The position numbers and the translations under genes were made by a program. A DNA stretch of 64,000 nt from Psococerastis gibbosa (Eukaryota; Arthropoda; Insecta; Psocodea; Psocidae). Shown here piece after piece: positions 47,826 to 58,681 of the stretch; position 1 is the first letter of the stretch; every line of letters starts with the position of its first letter. The stretch spans positions 17,174,001 through 17,238,000 of the forward strand of contig OZ020485.1 in assembly GCA_963971405.1 (NCBI GenBank), in the 5' to 3' direction. The notes under the pieces were generated by a model that saw nothing but the letters and a program-made list of their open reading frames with translations, had not been told where the DNA came from and ran no database searches.

Positions 47826-48779
47826 TCACAGTAAGCTGTATACTTCTTCATAGTATTCATAAAGGTAGAAGTTGTCTCCACAAATATACAATTTATTATT
47901 TAAGGGCATTAGCTTGTATATGTATCTCTGGTCAGTTGTGCATACAGTTTCGTATTTAAAATCCGCTGGATTATATTTTAGAACATTCATTTCGTTGCTA
48001 AAGTATATTTCGTTGTTCATAGAAGTGACGGCGAATACATAATCCTTATTAGAACCAAATATTGTTTGGGTGTTGCTTGTTTCTATGTCATACTCAAATA
48101 AATAACCACTTCCCGTACCTGCGTAGATTTTATTCTTCAACATTGTCAGCGAATAAACTGGTTTGTCAGGGGAAAACAGTGAGATATTTGCAGTTTGGCC
48201 TGTCGACGGATTATATTCAAATAACGTTACTCCTGATGCGTAATATATTTTATTTGAGTTATCGTCTGCTATTGCGTCCATGATAGCTGATCTTGTAATC
48301 ACGTATGACACATTTTTATTTTCCCCATTCGTCGGCTTATATTCATATAGAGTCACACCGACAGTTCCAATATAAATCTTGTCCTTCAGGGACGTTAAAG
48401 CCCATGGTTCAGTGACAAAATCAAGTATTTTCTTTATCCGCATTTCAGCTGGCGTATACTCATAAATACTATTACGTGATCCAACATATAATTTATTGTT
48501 GTAAGTTATTGAATGATAATAATTGTGTACGTAAACAGTAAAAAGTACCTTACGTTCTCCTGTTGTAGTATTGTATGCATACAAAGTCTCATCGATTGAT
48601 CCAAAGTAAATGACATCATTCAAACTGGACAACGTTGCTATGTAGTCATCAGCGCTTGAAACCTTATTTAAATTTGCTTTTTTGTTCCAAGTTGCCCTGT
48701 TAGCGTTTAGATCTAACACTGCAGTACCTACTACAACGCTCAGGATTTGAAAAAATAGGAAAATGTTTTGCGGTGTCAT
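47826..48779 (-). CDS. Copy 2: secreted seven-repeat beta-propeller protein, lacking the C-terminal domain of copy 1
   Basis: An uninterrupted 317-codon frame from an ATG, with a hydrophobic leader (IFLFFQILSVVVGTAVL) and then seven repeats of about 43 residues. Examples are DVIYFGSIDETLYAYN, NKLYVGSRNSIYEYTP, DKIYIGTVGVTLYEYKP, KIYYASGVTLFEYNP, NKIYAGTGSGYLFEYD, EIYFSNEMNVLKYNP and KLYICGDNFYLYEYYEE. This suggests a secreted seven-bladed propeller; ligand and function are unknown. It ends at a TGA four codons after the point where copy 1 continues into its C-terminal domain, and a polyadenylation signal follows almost at once. A GT inside the last codons (GAA|GTATAC) could in principle be a splice donor to a further exon, but no continuation was seen downstream. 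It lies about 4.4 kb upstream of copy 1 on the same strand, so the pair is a tandem duplication. No database family was recognised. Confidence 0.7.
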   Translation of the reverse strand: MTPQNIFLFFQILSVVVGTAVLDLNANRATWNKKANLNKVSSADDYIATLSSLNDVIYFGSIDETLYAYNTTTGERKVLFTVYVHNYYHSITYNNKLYVGSRNSIYEYTPAEMRIKKILDFVTEPWALTSLKDKIYIGTVGVTLYEYKPTNGENKNVSYVITRSAIMDAIADDNSNKIYYASGVTLFEYNPSTGQTANISLFSPDKPVYSLTMLKNKIYAGTGSGYLFEYDIETSNTQTIFGSNKDYVFAVTSMNNEIYFSNEMNVLKYNPADFKYETVCTTDQRYIYKLMPLNNKLYICGDNFYLYEYYEEVYSLL

Positions 48780-49123
48780 TTCTAGAAGTTTTCAAAGCAT
48801 GTAGGAAAATTCAATAGTATATTGCCGAACTGGTGGCTGCCCAAAGTTTCCAGTGTTTCGGACGATATCTTGAGAACTTTTGGAAAATATTGACCTGAGG
48901 ACCACCTCCAAGTTAAGAAAACACTCAACACTGAAACAGATACGTGTTCTTTTAGTACGGTATAGTGCAGTACAGTAGGGCAGAAGAGAATTTTTTAACC
49001 TGAGGACTGTAGGTAAACTTTTCGTGCAGTAGATTAATAGGTGTAAATTTCATGAAAATAAAGCGCGTCTGCTGTCATCTGTCGTGGGCGTTAAATTTGT
49101 TTGTTTACTTTCCTTATTGCTAT

Positions 49124-49126
<3 letters not shown>

Positions 49127-49165
<39 letters not shown>
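49127..49165. repeat. (TA)n microsatellite
   Basis: About 38 bases of alternating TA, near the SINE C poly-A tail. Confidence 0.9.
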
Positions 49166-49168
<3 letters not shown>

Positions 49169-49249
49169 TATAAGTATAGATGTTGTCATGGCCATTTTAT
49201 TTAGGTTATAATAGGATATCAAGCCTTGTACTTTGTATACACAAACCTT

Positions 49250-49251
49250 AT

Positions 49252-49291
<40 letters not shown>

Positions 49292-49453
49292 AAAGAGACT
49301 ATTTGCATACAAAAAATTTAATGAATGGATCCGAATAAGCTCTTCAGTCGCCTCTGTAGGTAATACCTGTGTTGAGTTACGACAGGTCACCGATCGCATG
49401 ATGTGTACAGACTCGCACAAGTACGAACAAGCTACCACTATGCCATCGAAGGT
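49250..49453 (-). mobile_element. SINE C copy with a long poly-A tail
   Basis: Minus strand: ccttcgatggcatagtggta head, tgcgatcggtgacctgtcg, the gcgactgaagagctta block, then aaattttttgtatgcaaata and about 34 A's (T's at 49254..49287 on +). It is the best-preserved copy. Confidence 0.8.
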
Positions 49454-50189
49454 TACATCCGTAAAAAAGACAGTACCTCGACAAAATTATCGTCAGCACT
49501 ATAGAGACCTGTACTGCATTGCCCGACTAGCGATTTAATGAGCATCAATCCAACTCTGTCAATGGAATTCTTTTCTTCGTCAAATGTCACCTACAGGGTG
49601 TCCCTTGAGATTGTGTCCCTAATGCTAACCCAAAATGTTTTGATTTTACATTAGATAGCACTGTACTTTTCAGATGTGCAAAATTTTACTACACACTACT
49701 GGATCGTTGCCCTACCTATCTGGGTTAGAAAAATGTAGCAATTAGGAAAATCAAACTATAACCAAAATTTGGATCTTACGTATTAGAAAACCGTCGAAAC
49801 TTACCTCCCGAAAATATAACATAAGTTTTCCAATGCAAGACGGCACTGTGGAACCGCTGGCAGTTCTGATATCTTTTCTATAGCCCGGGCGCCTCTATAA
49901 CCTCCGTATACCCCATTCTCAAGTATATTAATTATTTAATCTGATAATGGATAGCCAAATTATGCCTTGAGTACTTGAGTAACTGGGGTTGATGACACCA
50001 TCATATCAAACTACTAACCTGCTCTCATAATTCCCATTTACTTCCGAATAGAAAACCAAGTAGTAAACCAAGTGGTAAATTTCTTGCGATAAATTGCGAT
50101 TGAAATGTATATGTACAAACTGTGTAATCGTCTTTTTCGTGATTGTTTTTCGTGTGTACTGTGCAAGATTTCGAGCTATAAAAAACCCG

Positions 50190-50620
50190 TGTTGGGCGCA
50201 CATGGAGAACAAATATGAAACGTGGTGCATAAGTGAGAAACAACTAAAGAAACTCGAAGCATTTCAGATGTGGTGCTATTGTCGCATGATACGATACCTT
50301 GGCAAGCCCATGTTACAAATGAGGACGTTCTAACCAGAGTAAGCGAAACAAAAACTCTCATTGCATCTATAAGTAAAAGAAGAGCTCACTGGATTGGACA
50401 TTTGCTTCGACACGAGAACTTCGTAAGCTGCATCATAGAGGGAACAACAGAAGACGTCAACTGATGAGGAAAGAGTATCTGCAGCAAGTGATGGAGGGCC
50501 AAGATATACGTGGAGCTGAAGAGGGCGTGCCAGGATCGAGGGGAGTGGCAGCATCGAAGCCACATGTTGCTGCCAACCAGCCATGCGGCTGTAACTTGAT
50601 GAAGAGGAACAAATATCACT
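50190..50620 (+). pseudogene. Degraded 3' fragment of the same LINE type (RT C-terminus)
   Basis: Pieces in shifting frames read YETWCISEKQLKKLEAFQMW, then RRAHWIGHLLRHENFV and CIIEGTTEDV. These are clearly related to the C-terminal region of the LINE at 56340..59745 (GCETWC, KKLEAFEMWCYRRM, FMGHLIRHE). Frameshifts separate the blocks, so this is an old remnant. The tail reads gatgaagagg. Confidence 0.75.
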
Positions 50621-52477
50621 GATGAAATGCTTTAAGGAAATCCAACCTGAAATGAAAGGGGCCACGCGTACCTTTCTTGTACCTTTCATATCTTGTATGA
50701 GCCAGAGTCAAATTGAATAGCCTAGTATCGCACAGTTTGTATTAGGAAAGCTATAAGAATAGTCAAAAACAGACTCAAATTGTGGAAGCGAAAGGGAAAA
50801 GGTAGAGAAATAGAGAAAGAATGTCTTAACCTCCAATCAACTGTCTAATTTACAAATGACACGCTCTGGTGGTAAATTATGGAAGCTTTTGTATAATGTA
50901 TGGGCTTAATTTACTGTCAAAGCTCGCTTTTATGTCAAAGAGATATCTCTTCTATTTTCTCTTCGTTGAGCGGTACTGATGCATTGATATTGAAAACTTG
51001 ATTTTGCTCGCCGAATATTATTTGGGTATTACTTTTTGAAATACTGTGGTCAGGATTAGACCACTTTGTACAGACTATGAAACTGAAGGTCATGGTTCGA
51101 GACTAAGGAATAAAAAAAGACAAATTTCCACCTCGGCTACAGTGGTGTAGTTAGAATTGTTTGGGGGTCCGGTTTTCATGCAACGTAAAATTATACAACA
51201 GTTTGCCCACTTACGAGTTCAAATACAAAAATCGCCATTATGAATCTAATTGAATGTTACCTTGTCCCAGGAGCGAAATTAAAAAGTTATAATTAAATAA
51301 CCTTGGTTAACTAATAACAATGTTACAAGATGAGCTTTATACTACTTTTGGCCATTTCATCAAATATTTCGCCACTATAATGTCAGTAATAGGGTAATGA
51401 GCTGACATTAAAGCAAGTCGGTCGCTTATTTTCTTAAAAATAACTTAATCCGTTTCAGCAATGAAAATGTTATGTATTGCCATTTTGCTAACTTTGTGGG
51501 GTCCAGACTCCCCCCTAGCTCTACGACTGCTGGGCTGGGTCCATCCAACCCTAATGGGTCTTCTCTGATCTAATCTAATCTAATGAGGATCTATTTTTAA
51601 AGGTTAATGGCAACGGTATACAACTATTTATCAAAGGGTTAGTTGCCTCATAGTCAATAGGCAAGTGCCTCATAGTCATCGATCAATTAGGGCGGTGCCC
51701 ATTATCTAATGACTATTAACACAGCAGGCAATGTTAGTCCAACTAACCCTTTGTTAAATACTAATGCGGATCCTCTGCCAGTCCTCATTGTCATACTATT
51801 CATTTTCCCCATGTTTGGCTTATAGCTAGAACCATCCTAAGAATTTCAGTCACTACTGCGGAGTCGTAGATTTGCTGGGCCGCAGATGCTCACCTTACCC
51901 GCCTGGTTCTATACAATCACTACTTAGAGAGGAGGGGCTTGGCGACACTTAAGCAAATGGGGTTGGCCATTTGCTGCTTATTACTGCTTACACACGACGG
52001 AGGGAGGGAGAGATTGTTAAACAGCCTAAATTTGCTTACGCAATATTTGAACTTAAGCTTTAAAGGACCCCGTACTTACGAGAGTTGCCACAGTTTGAAG
52101 TTTAAAGTGAACTAACTCAGCTTTTGAGGGGGGAGGGACAGATTACACCTTACCCCCTTGCGTTCCCCCCTGAGGAAAATCTTGGATCCGGTCCTGTTTA
52201 ACAGTTGACATCCCCAATATGATCTCCACCCCTGAAATTACTTTAATTGATTGTAAGCAGCCAACAAACTTTATTTCGCAACTTTATGTTCAAACCCCCC
52301 CCCCCCCCTCTCACCTACAGTGGACCCCGATAGAAACCGCTGGACCCCATACTCACAAAAGTGTCCATTGTTTGAAGTTTATTGTGAGCTACCGTAGCCA
52401 GAGAGATGGGGTCCAATAGGCCCTTGCCCTATTGCTCCCTCCGCACTGAGAAATCTTAAATCCGCCCCTGTTCAATA
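50621..52477. other. No gene; MITE-end fragments
   Basis: ggatccggtcctg near 52195 and aaatccgcccctg ending at 52470 look like right ends of hAT-type MITEs. The possible MITE at 51585 is listed separately. Confidence 0.4.
51585..51782. mobile_element. Possible MITE with inverted ends
   Basis: Left: ggatctattttt, then tttatcaaagggttagttg. Right: caactaaccctttgttaaat, then ggatcc. Interior repeats gcctcatagtca twice. No TSD was identified. Confidence 0.4.
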
Positions 52478-52485
52478 GCTACCAT

Positions 52486-52731
52486 CATGGGCGCAGCCAG
52501 AGAGGTGCAGGGGTGACAGCCCCCCCCCCCCCCCCCGAAAGATTTGACGAGTTAACACTGGATAGAATTGTTTTTTTTTGCCGGTATTTAAACTACAGAT
52601 ATCATAATAAATCAGAAGATTCCTATTTTTATATATAAATTTTTAAATCAAATAAACCCGCGTTATCCAATCGATTTAATCGAACTTTAGCACCTGTCTC
52701 CCCTCTGGATCCAAACCTAGCTACGCCTATG
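52486..52731. mobile_element. hAT-type MITE with a C tract, perfect 8-bp TSD
   Basis: TIR catgggcgcagccag / ctagctacgcctatg. Flanks gctaccat at 52478..52485 and 52732..52739. Same family as 22188..22424. The target is itself repeat DNA that resembles 52201..52260 (catccccaatatgatctcc-like text). Confidence 0.92.
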
Positions 52732-53244
52732 GCTACCATCCCCAATAAGATTTCCACCCCCGAAATTAGTACCATTGCTCAGAAACTACAACTCGACAGG
52801 AATTCACCTACTAGCCTCCTCCGTTGTCGTAGCACACATTCCATGCAAATAATGAGGCGAGAGAGGAGGAATGTGTTTGAGGCGTTCACGAGCAGTAATA
52901 CCCCACGCTAATTCACGGGGATGATAAACGTTCGGGGGGAGGGAACGGCAGTCGGAATGAATGTTCGCTCCGAGTCCAAATGAATGTTTATGGTTAGAGA
53001 AAGCGTTCGCTCGATTTAAAATAGCGTTCGAGAGAACTGGGCCCGATTTACGGGTGCCGGCGTTCTTTAACATATCCTGAGCCTGCCTGTTGCGTGGTTG
53101 GTCATTCTTTAGAGTTTAGAGCTTCTCTGCCTTCTCTTCGATATTCTATATGTCAATTCAATAATAATACTTCATCTCAATTGTATCTTTTATCTTTATT
53201 TCCAACTCAAATTTATTACAAATCATGTGATTATAAGTCCAACT

Positions 53245-53435
53245 TGAAGGCGGATCCATTAGAAAATTTAGGGGGGGGGTCATAAGTTGTATGTGAAGGT
53301 GTGCAGTCAAAACCCCCTCCCCTCCAGAGAAATGGTTTTTGTAACAAATATTTTTGCTATCTTATGAATTTACTCATTTTGGGGGGGGGGAGGGGGGTCA
53401 AGACCCCCGAGACCTCCCCCGTGAATACGCCATTG
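53245..53435. mobile_element. hAT-type MITE with oligo-G tracts, perfect 8-bp TSD
   Basis: Flanks gtccaact at 53237..53244 and 53436..53443. Left end tgaaggcggatcc, right end gaatacgccattg. Interior shares cttatgaatttactcattt with the element at 14741..14907. Confidence 0.85.
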
Positions 53436-53684
53436 GTCCAACTAAGCCTTCGTTAAAGAACCGGTAAGAGTGAACCCGTACATACTTTTCCTTTTATCAA
53501 TTAGGATACGTACTTTAATATTTTTCCCATCCCAATGCACTTAATTGATCGATATTGATCGATGGGACGATTGCATAGTCAAGAATGGGCAGACCATTAT
53601 CATACGCTACAACAGAGTGATAGTAGCAGAGTATGTACCCTATGTACGGTTCGCCATGTATCGGGGTATGAATTATCAACAATT

Positions 53685-54260
53685 TCTTTAAAAAAATTTT
53701 TTTTGCTGAAAACCAAATCCTTGTTTGAGAAAGCAACCTGCTCGATTTTGTTACTCTATATTACACACCTAAAACACACTTGAAGTAATAAAGCATCGCT
53801 TGAAAGGTTCCGTCGAAAAATTATTTTTTTAGCCCTTTTTCATAAAAATTGAGTCTTGTTTTTATTATTTTGCACCCAGAACCAAACTATCAAGGCAAGC
53901 AAGTAGCCAGGATTTTATTTCGGGAGGGGCTAACTACCATGGGGTCGAGGGGGTATGGAATAACCCCAGTAAAATGGTGGGTGCGCCCCCCCCCCGGAAA
54001 TTTTTAAGATTTAACATGTAAAAACACAAAGTTTTAGTGTTTCTAGAGGGAAAAAAATACAGGTGAAACATCAAACAGAACAATGCAAGGATTGTTTTCT
54101 TTTTTTTACATTTCGGGGGGGGGGGGGCTTCAGCCCCCATAGCCCCCTCCCTGGCTACGTGCCTGTATCAAGGGTTCGCATTTTCTGGACAAATCCTACT
54201 ACGATTTTTGCTCTCGTTAATTCGATTCCTCTCCTTTATACAAACTTTAGCAGTTTTTCA
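53685..54260 (-). repeat. Repeat family D, interrupted by the MITE at 53896..54165
   Basis: Left of the MITE: gagaaagcaacctgctcgat, aaaggttccgtcgaaaaatt and cagaaccaaactatcaagg. Right of it: cattttctggacaaatccta. The MITE target duplication tatcaagg lies at the joint. Confidence 0.65.
53896..54165. mobile_element. hAT-type MITE inserted in repeat family D, perfect 8-bp TSD
   Basis: Termini caagcaagtagccagg and ccctggctacgtgcctg. Flanks tatcaagg at 53888..53895 and 54166..54173. Contains both C- and G-runs. Family D sequence continues on either side. Confidence 0.92.
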
Positions 54261-54639
54261 TACAAATGTATTCGTGAAATTTTTAAGGCAACCTCTCGAA
54301 GGTTGTGATGATCAAAGGCAAAGTCCAGTGAGCTGGAGGAGCAATGAAGATTGAAGATACTTTGGCAACTGCCCAGAACCATTTTTTTTATGAAGAATTC
54401 ATGGCTAGGGACTCGACGAACGATTGAGAAATTGCTACCGCCATTATTAAATATTAAACTTTTAAAAAATTCCCTTGAAATTCCAGTCAAAGTTCCTTTA
54501 AAAAAAAATTCTTCTTGCGTGAATTAACCTCAACTGCCCCTACCTACGCATTTAAGTTTTTTTTTTTTTTTTTTTGGTAAATCACCTTTTTTATCCCATT
54601 TGAAAATGAGAATATAAAAACATAAGCTAGGCCCTATAT

Positions 54640-55410
54640 ATTTTTGGCGCAAACTATCTCGGACTGTCACATCCCCTTTCGCAGTACTTTCCTCCCTTAT
54701 CAATTTTTAGATCTAATACTGCTTTTTTTGGCGCAAACTCAACTACGCATATCTTAAGCTGCCGCATGTCTTTTGTTTTCTTTCCTCCCAACGCAGTGCG
54801 AACGGTGGGATTACCCTCTTTGTGATTCCTAGCTTGGCAAACATCCAGAACAAGATGAAAGGAATCAATTGGGGTGAGGACTACCTCAAGTGCTTGAAAT
54901 TTAATTTTGGCGTGGCCTATTCGGAACTGTCGCATCTCTTTTTGTCTTCCATCCGTACGCACGATCGGGTTGCTCCTCTTGTAATTCAAAGCCGATGCCA
55001 CCACTTGGCTAGTATCCAGAGCAAAGAGGTGAGGACTACCTCAAGAGTTTGAATTTTCATTTTGGCGCCAGTTATCCCTAACTATCGCATCCCTTTTTTT
55101 TTCTTCCCTCCCTATGCGCGATCGGGTTGCTGCCCTTTTGATTCTTAACCGCTGCCACCACTTGGCAAGCATTCAGAGCAAGACGGGTGTAATCATTTGG
55201 GGATAAGTGAGAAAGGACTATACACCAGGATTTTTTTTATTATTTTGGCGCGACTATCTTAAACTGACGCTTCTCTCTTCTTCTTACCCTTCATACGTAC
55301 GGTCGGGTTGCCTTCTTGGTGATTCCTAGCCGCTGCCACCAGTTGGCAAACATCCAGAACAAGACTGGGGTAATCAATGGGGGAAAGGGGTAAGGACTAC
55401 CCCAAGTGTT
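54640..55410 (+). repeat. Satellite-like tandem array, period about 156-181 bp, four to five units
   Basis: The unit landmark attttggcgc occurs near 54642, 54728, 54906, 55062 and 55243. Units share gatcgggttgct, gccgctgccaccacttggca, catccagaacaagac and gaggactacctcaagtg. The first unit is truncated. Occasional open frames are not coding. Confidence 0.75.
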
Positions 55411-55605
55411 TGTACAGCGCCAGATTTATGTCCCCAGACACGGTTTACTCCATTTCCTTTTCGAAAATAACAGGGATTCCCCGCGTCGAGGGTACCATTC
55501 ACAACACCCATATTCCCTGTCTAACCAACGATTCTCAAGGCGTGCTCCGCAGAGCCCCGCGCAGGTGCTCCGCGAGAATACTGGTAATCAGGGGAGCTCC
55601 TTTTT

Positions 55606-55970
55606 TGCTTTCCAATTTATACGTAGTATAAGGAAAGCTTTGCGATGGTCGAAATTTTAAATTCCGAGATTTCAACGGATTTACATGTTTTGAGGTCCCA
55701 GGAACCCAAAAAAGTGGTTTTTACGAAATGTCAAACTACTCGGTCGATTTTGATGAAATTTAGCATGTAGGTTCACAAAAATCATACCTCAGGACTATTT
55801 TTTTATTTTGGGCTAACTCAATTTGAGGGGGGGGGGGGGTTTATTCTCAAAATTTTCCGAAAAAAACTTCTAAAATAATTATTTCTCAAAACGGCTCCAA
55901 CGATTTCTTTTAAATTTTAAACGAAACCGGACAGGTTGCTTTCCCAAATAACTGTTTGGTTTTGTGGAAA
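55606..55970 (+). repeat. Repeat family D, internally deleted copy with a G-run
   Basis: ctttccaatttatacgtagt, gatggtcgaaattttaaatt, ggtcccaggaacccaaaaaa, cggctccaacgatttctttt and ggacaggttgctttcccaaa. Confidence 0.7.
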
Positions 55971-56722
55971 AAAGTTTTTTGATGAAATTATAGAAAATTC
56001 ACAGTCAAATGCATTGCGTGCCCTACCATTATTACTGTGTGGTAAAGTGTTGGTCTGACCTATCTAATATTTACCTCACCTCCAGTGACGGCAGGTGGAC
56101 AACACCCCCCCCCCCCCTCCTGAGATATCCGAAATTTAACCATAGGGCAGGCTACTAGCGGGGTCACAGGTGGCGGATAGTGAACGACCATCAGGTATGA
56201 TGGCCAGCTGGCCAGCTGCGAATATACTGAATAAGCAGTCCCCGACCAAGCAGCGACAGGGAAGGAGGATGTGGTGGCAAGACCAGTGGTACGGTCTTGC
56301 TTATAAAAAAAAAAAAAAAAGCTGCATGTGTCCAATGACTTCCCTGCGTCGTGGCGAGTATGGCCGCCACTAAATAAGCCTATACCGTGTTCTGAAGGCG
56401 GATGAGAATGCGTAGAGACATTCCAACGGCAGAAGACCACTAGCCGAAAAAGGGCCGGCTTAAGCTCTAAGACATCACTACAGCATGGTCTGGGCACCCT
56501 CTTGCCCTAGGAGAAGGAAATGTTCTCCTAAAGGCGGATGAACTGAGACAACGGTCAACGGCATAGGATGTAGAAAGCAATGGGAAACTACTACATTAAA
56601 GGTCCAAAGGACATCCCAGGAAACAGCAACATGATGAATAATAAGTCTCTTGTATAAAAAATTGTTCCGGAGATAAAAAAGTCCCCCGTTCGGAGCTCCG
56701 GGTGGGGACTGCACGAGATTTT

Positions 56723-58681
56723 ATGATTCACTCCAAAGAAGAAAAGAAGACATCAAAGGACCCTGAAATGCAAAAGAAGAAAGAAGAAACGCTTCCTACG
56801 ACAGGGAAACAGAAGAAGAAGAAGAAGAAGCATAGGAATAGTGAGGCCCGATTTGCCACTTGGAATGTGAGGACTTTGCTACAAAATAGCAAATTACACA
56901 ACTTACTTGCAGAAATGACAAATATGAAACTCAACGCTCTGGGAATAGCAGAAATGAGGTGGCCCAATAGCGGAGATTTCTGGGAAGACGATTATCGAAT
57001 TATCCACACTGGTACGATTGAAAAGAAACCAGGCCAAGGAGGTGTAGGAATTGTTCTGTGCAAAGACTGGGGCAAAAGAGTCAAAGGGTATGTGCAATGT
57101 AATAATGGGAGAATAATTCTAGTCAAAATTGAGTCAAAACCCGTAGACACTGTACTCATACAGGTATACATGCCTACCAGTCAACATGGTGAGGAAGAAG
57201 TAGACCAGTTATATGAAACCCTGCGCAAACTGATTAGAGACAATAAAGCACATGACAATCTCATCGTCATGGGAGATTGGAACGCTGTTGTCGGAGAAGG
57301 CAGGGAAGGAAGATACATTGGACAATTTGGTCTCGGCATTAGAAATGAACGAGGGGACAAACTGGCCGAATTCTGTGCGCAGCATGACCTAGTTGTAGCA
57401 AACACACTATTCCAACACCACCCCAGGCGAAGATATACATGGATATCACCAGGGGACAGAACCCGAACACAAATAGATTATATCCTAATAAGATTAAAAT
57501 ACCAAAACCAAATGAGAGACTGTAGAAGCTACTCTAGCCCTGACATAGACAGTGACCACAATATGGTGATAGCAAAGAGTATACTAAAACTAAAAAAGCT
57601 AACCAAAAGAAAAGGTAAGAGATGGAATTTAGCAAAGCTGAATGACCCTACAACGGCAGCCCAATACCAAAGGGAAACTGATGAAATTGTCACGAGAAAT
57701 AACCTAGCCCCTAATAGCATCAATGAGGAGTGGAACTTGCTTAAAAATAGCATTGCACAAGCGGCTGAAAGAATAATTGGAAAAGCTGTACCAGAAGCTA
57801 AAAATGACTGGATGACCGAAGAAATAATGCAGTTAATAAAGCAAAGACGCGATGCAGAAAATGATAACAACGAAGAAGGGCAAAGAACTTATAGATCTCT
57901 TCGCAACAGGATAAACAGAGAGTCAAGAATAGCCAAAGAAAACCACTACCAAAGACAATGCGATGAAATTGACAGATGTATGGAAAGTGGAAACACAGAG
58001 CAAGGCTATGCAAAGGTGAAGGGAATCTTTGGAAAACGGGGTGGAAAAAGCGAAGCAATTGAAGCAGAGGATGGGAAGATGCTGTTTGATGATGAACAAG
58101 TCAGTGGCAGATGGAAAGGGTATCTAGAAACACTCTACAGCGGGAATATTGATGAGGTCACACTTGAAAACATTAACGAATTAGCAGACAGAGACGGTGA
58201 ACTTGGAGACGAAATTCTCCACTCTGAATTCAACTATGCGATTGACAAACTCAAGACCAGAAAATCGCCGGGCACTGATGAAATACCTGCAGAACTACTC
58301 AAACATTGCGGAGAAGAGAGTAAAGATGCTATGTTCAGAATGATAACAACAGCCTACGAGACAGGGGAAATACCAGATGATTTTAAGAAGTGTCTCATCG
58401 TAACTTTACCCAAAAAACATGGGGCCACAAAATGTGAAAACTACAGAACTTTAAGTCTGGTATCTCATGCATCTAAAATTTTAACGAACATAGTCCTGAA
58501 AAGAATAGTGCCTACCATAGACAGAATTATAACTGACGACCAGTATGGTTTCAGACGAGGCAGAGGCACTAGAGAAGCCATACTAGCGCTACGCTTGACA
58601 CTTGAAAAACGAATAAAGAAAAATAAAACCACATACTTAGCCTTCATAGACCTGGAAAAGGCGTTCGATAAAGTGTCATAG
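56723..58681 (+). CDS. Endonuclease plus N-terminal half of RT of the RTE-like LINE, ending at a premature TAG
   Basis: The first ATG in frame is at 56723; an upstream GTG at 56702 is unlikely as a eukaryotic start. About 650 codons carry the complete endonuclease and RT motifs up to FIDLEKAFDKV, which contains the first catalytic Asp. Translation stops at TAG 58679..58681, and the same frame reopens directly. The endonuclease residues expected for APE-type LINE nucleases (Asn and Glu near the start, Asp/Asn in GDWN, SDH near the end) are all present. Confidence 0.85.
   Translation: MIHSKEEKKTSKDPEMQKKKEETLPTTGKQKKKKKKHRNSEARFATWNVRTLLQNSKLHNLLAEMTNMKLNALGIAEMRWPNSGDFWEDDYRIIHTGTIEKKPGQGGVGIVLCKDWGKRVKGYVQCNNGRIILVKIESKPVDTVLIQVYMPTSQHGEEEVDQLYETLRKLIRDNKAHDNLIVMGDWNAVVGEGREGRYIGQFGLGIRNERGDKLAEFCAQHDLVVANTLFQHHPRRRYTWISPGDRTRTQIDYILIRLKYQNQMRDCRSYSSPDIDSDHNMVIAKSILKLKKLTKRKGKRWNLAKLNDPTTAAQYQRETDEIVTRNNLAPNSINEEWNLLKNSIAQAAERIIGKAVPEAKNDWMTEEIMQLIKQRRDAENDNNEEGQRTYRSLRNRINRESRIAKENHYQRQCDEIDRCMESGNTEQGYAKVKGIFGKRGGKSEAIEAEDGKMLFDDEQVSGRWKGYLETLYSGNIDEVTLENINELADRDGELGDEILHSEFNYAIDKLKTRKSPGTDEIPAELLKHCGEESKDAMFRMITTAYETGEIPDDFKKCLIVTLPKKHGATKCENYRTLSLVSHASKILTNIVLKRIVPTIDRIITDDQYGFRRGRGTREAILALRLTLEKRIKKNKTTYLAFIDLEKAFDKVS

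Noticed and set aside
54640-55410. Frames such as 54822..55052 and 54654..55004 as genes
   Set aside because: They fall within the tandem array and change frame between units.
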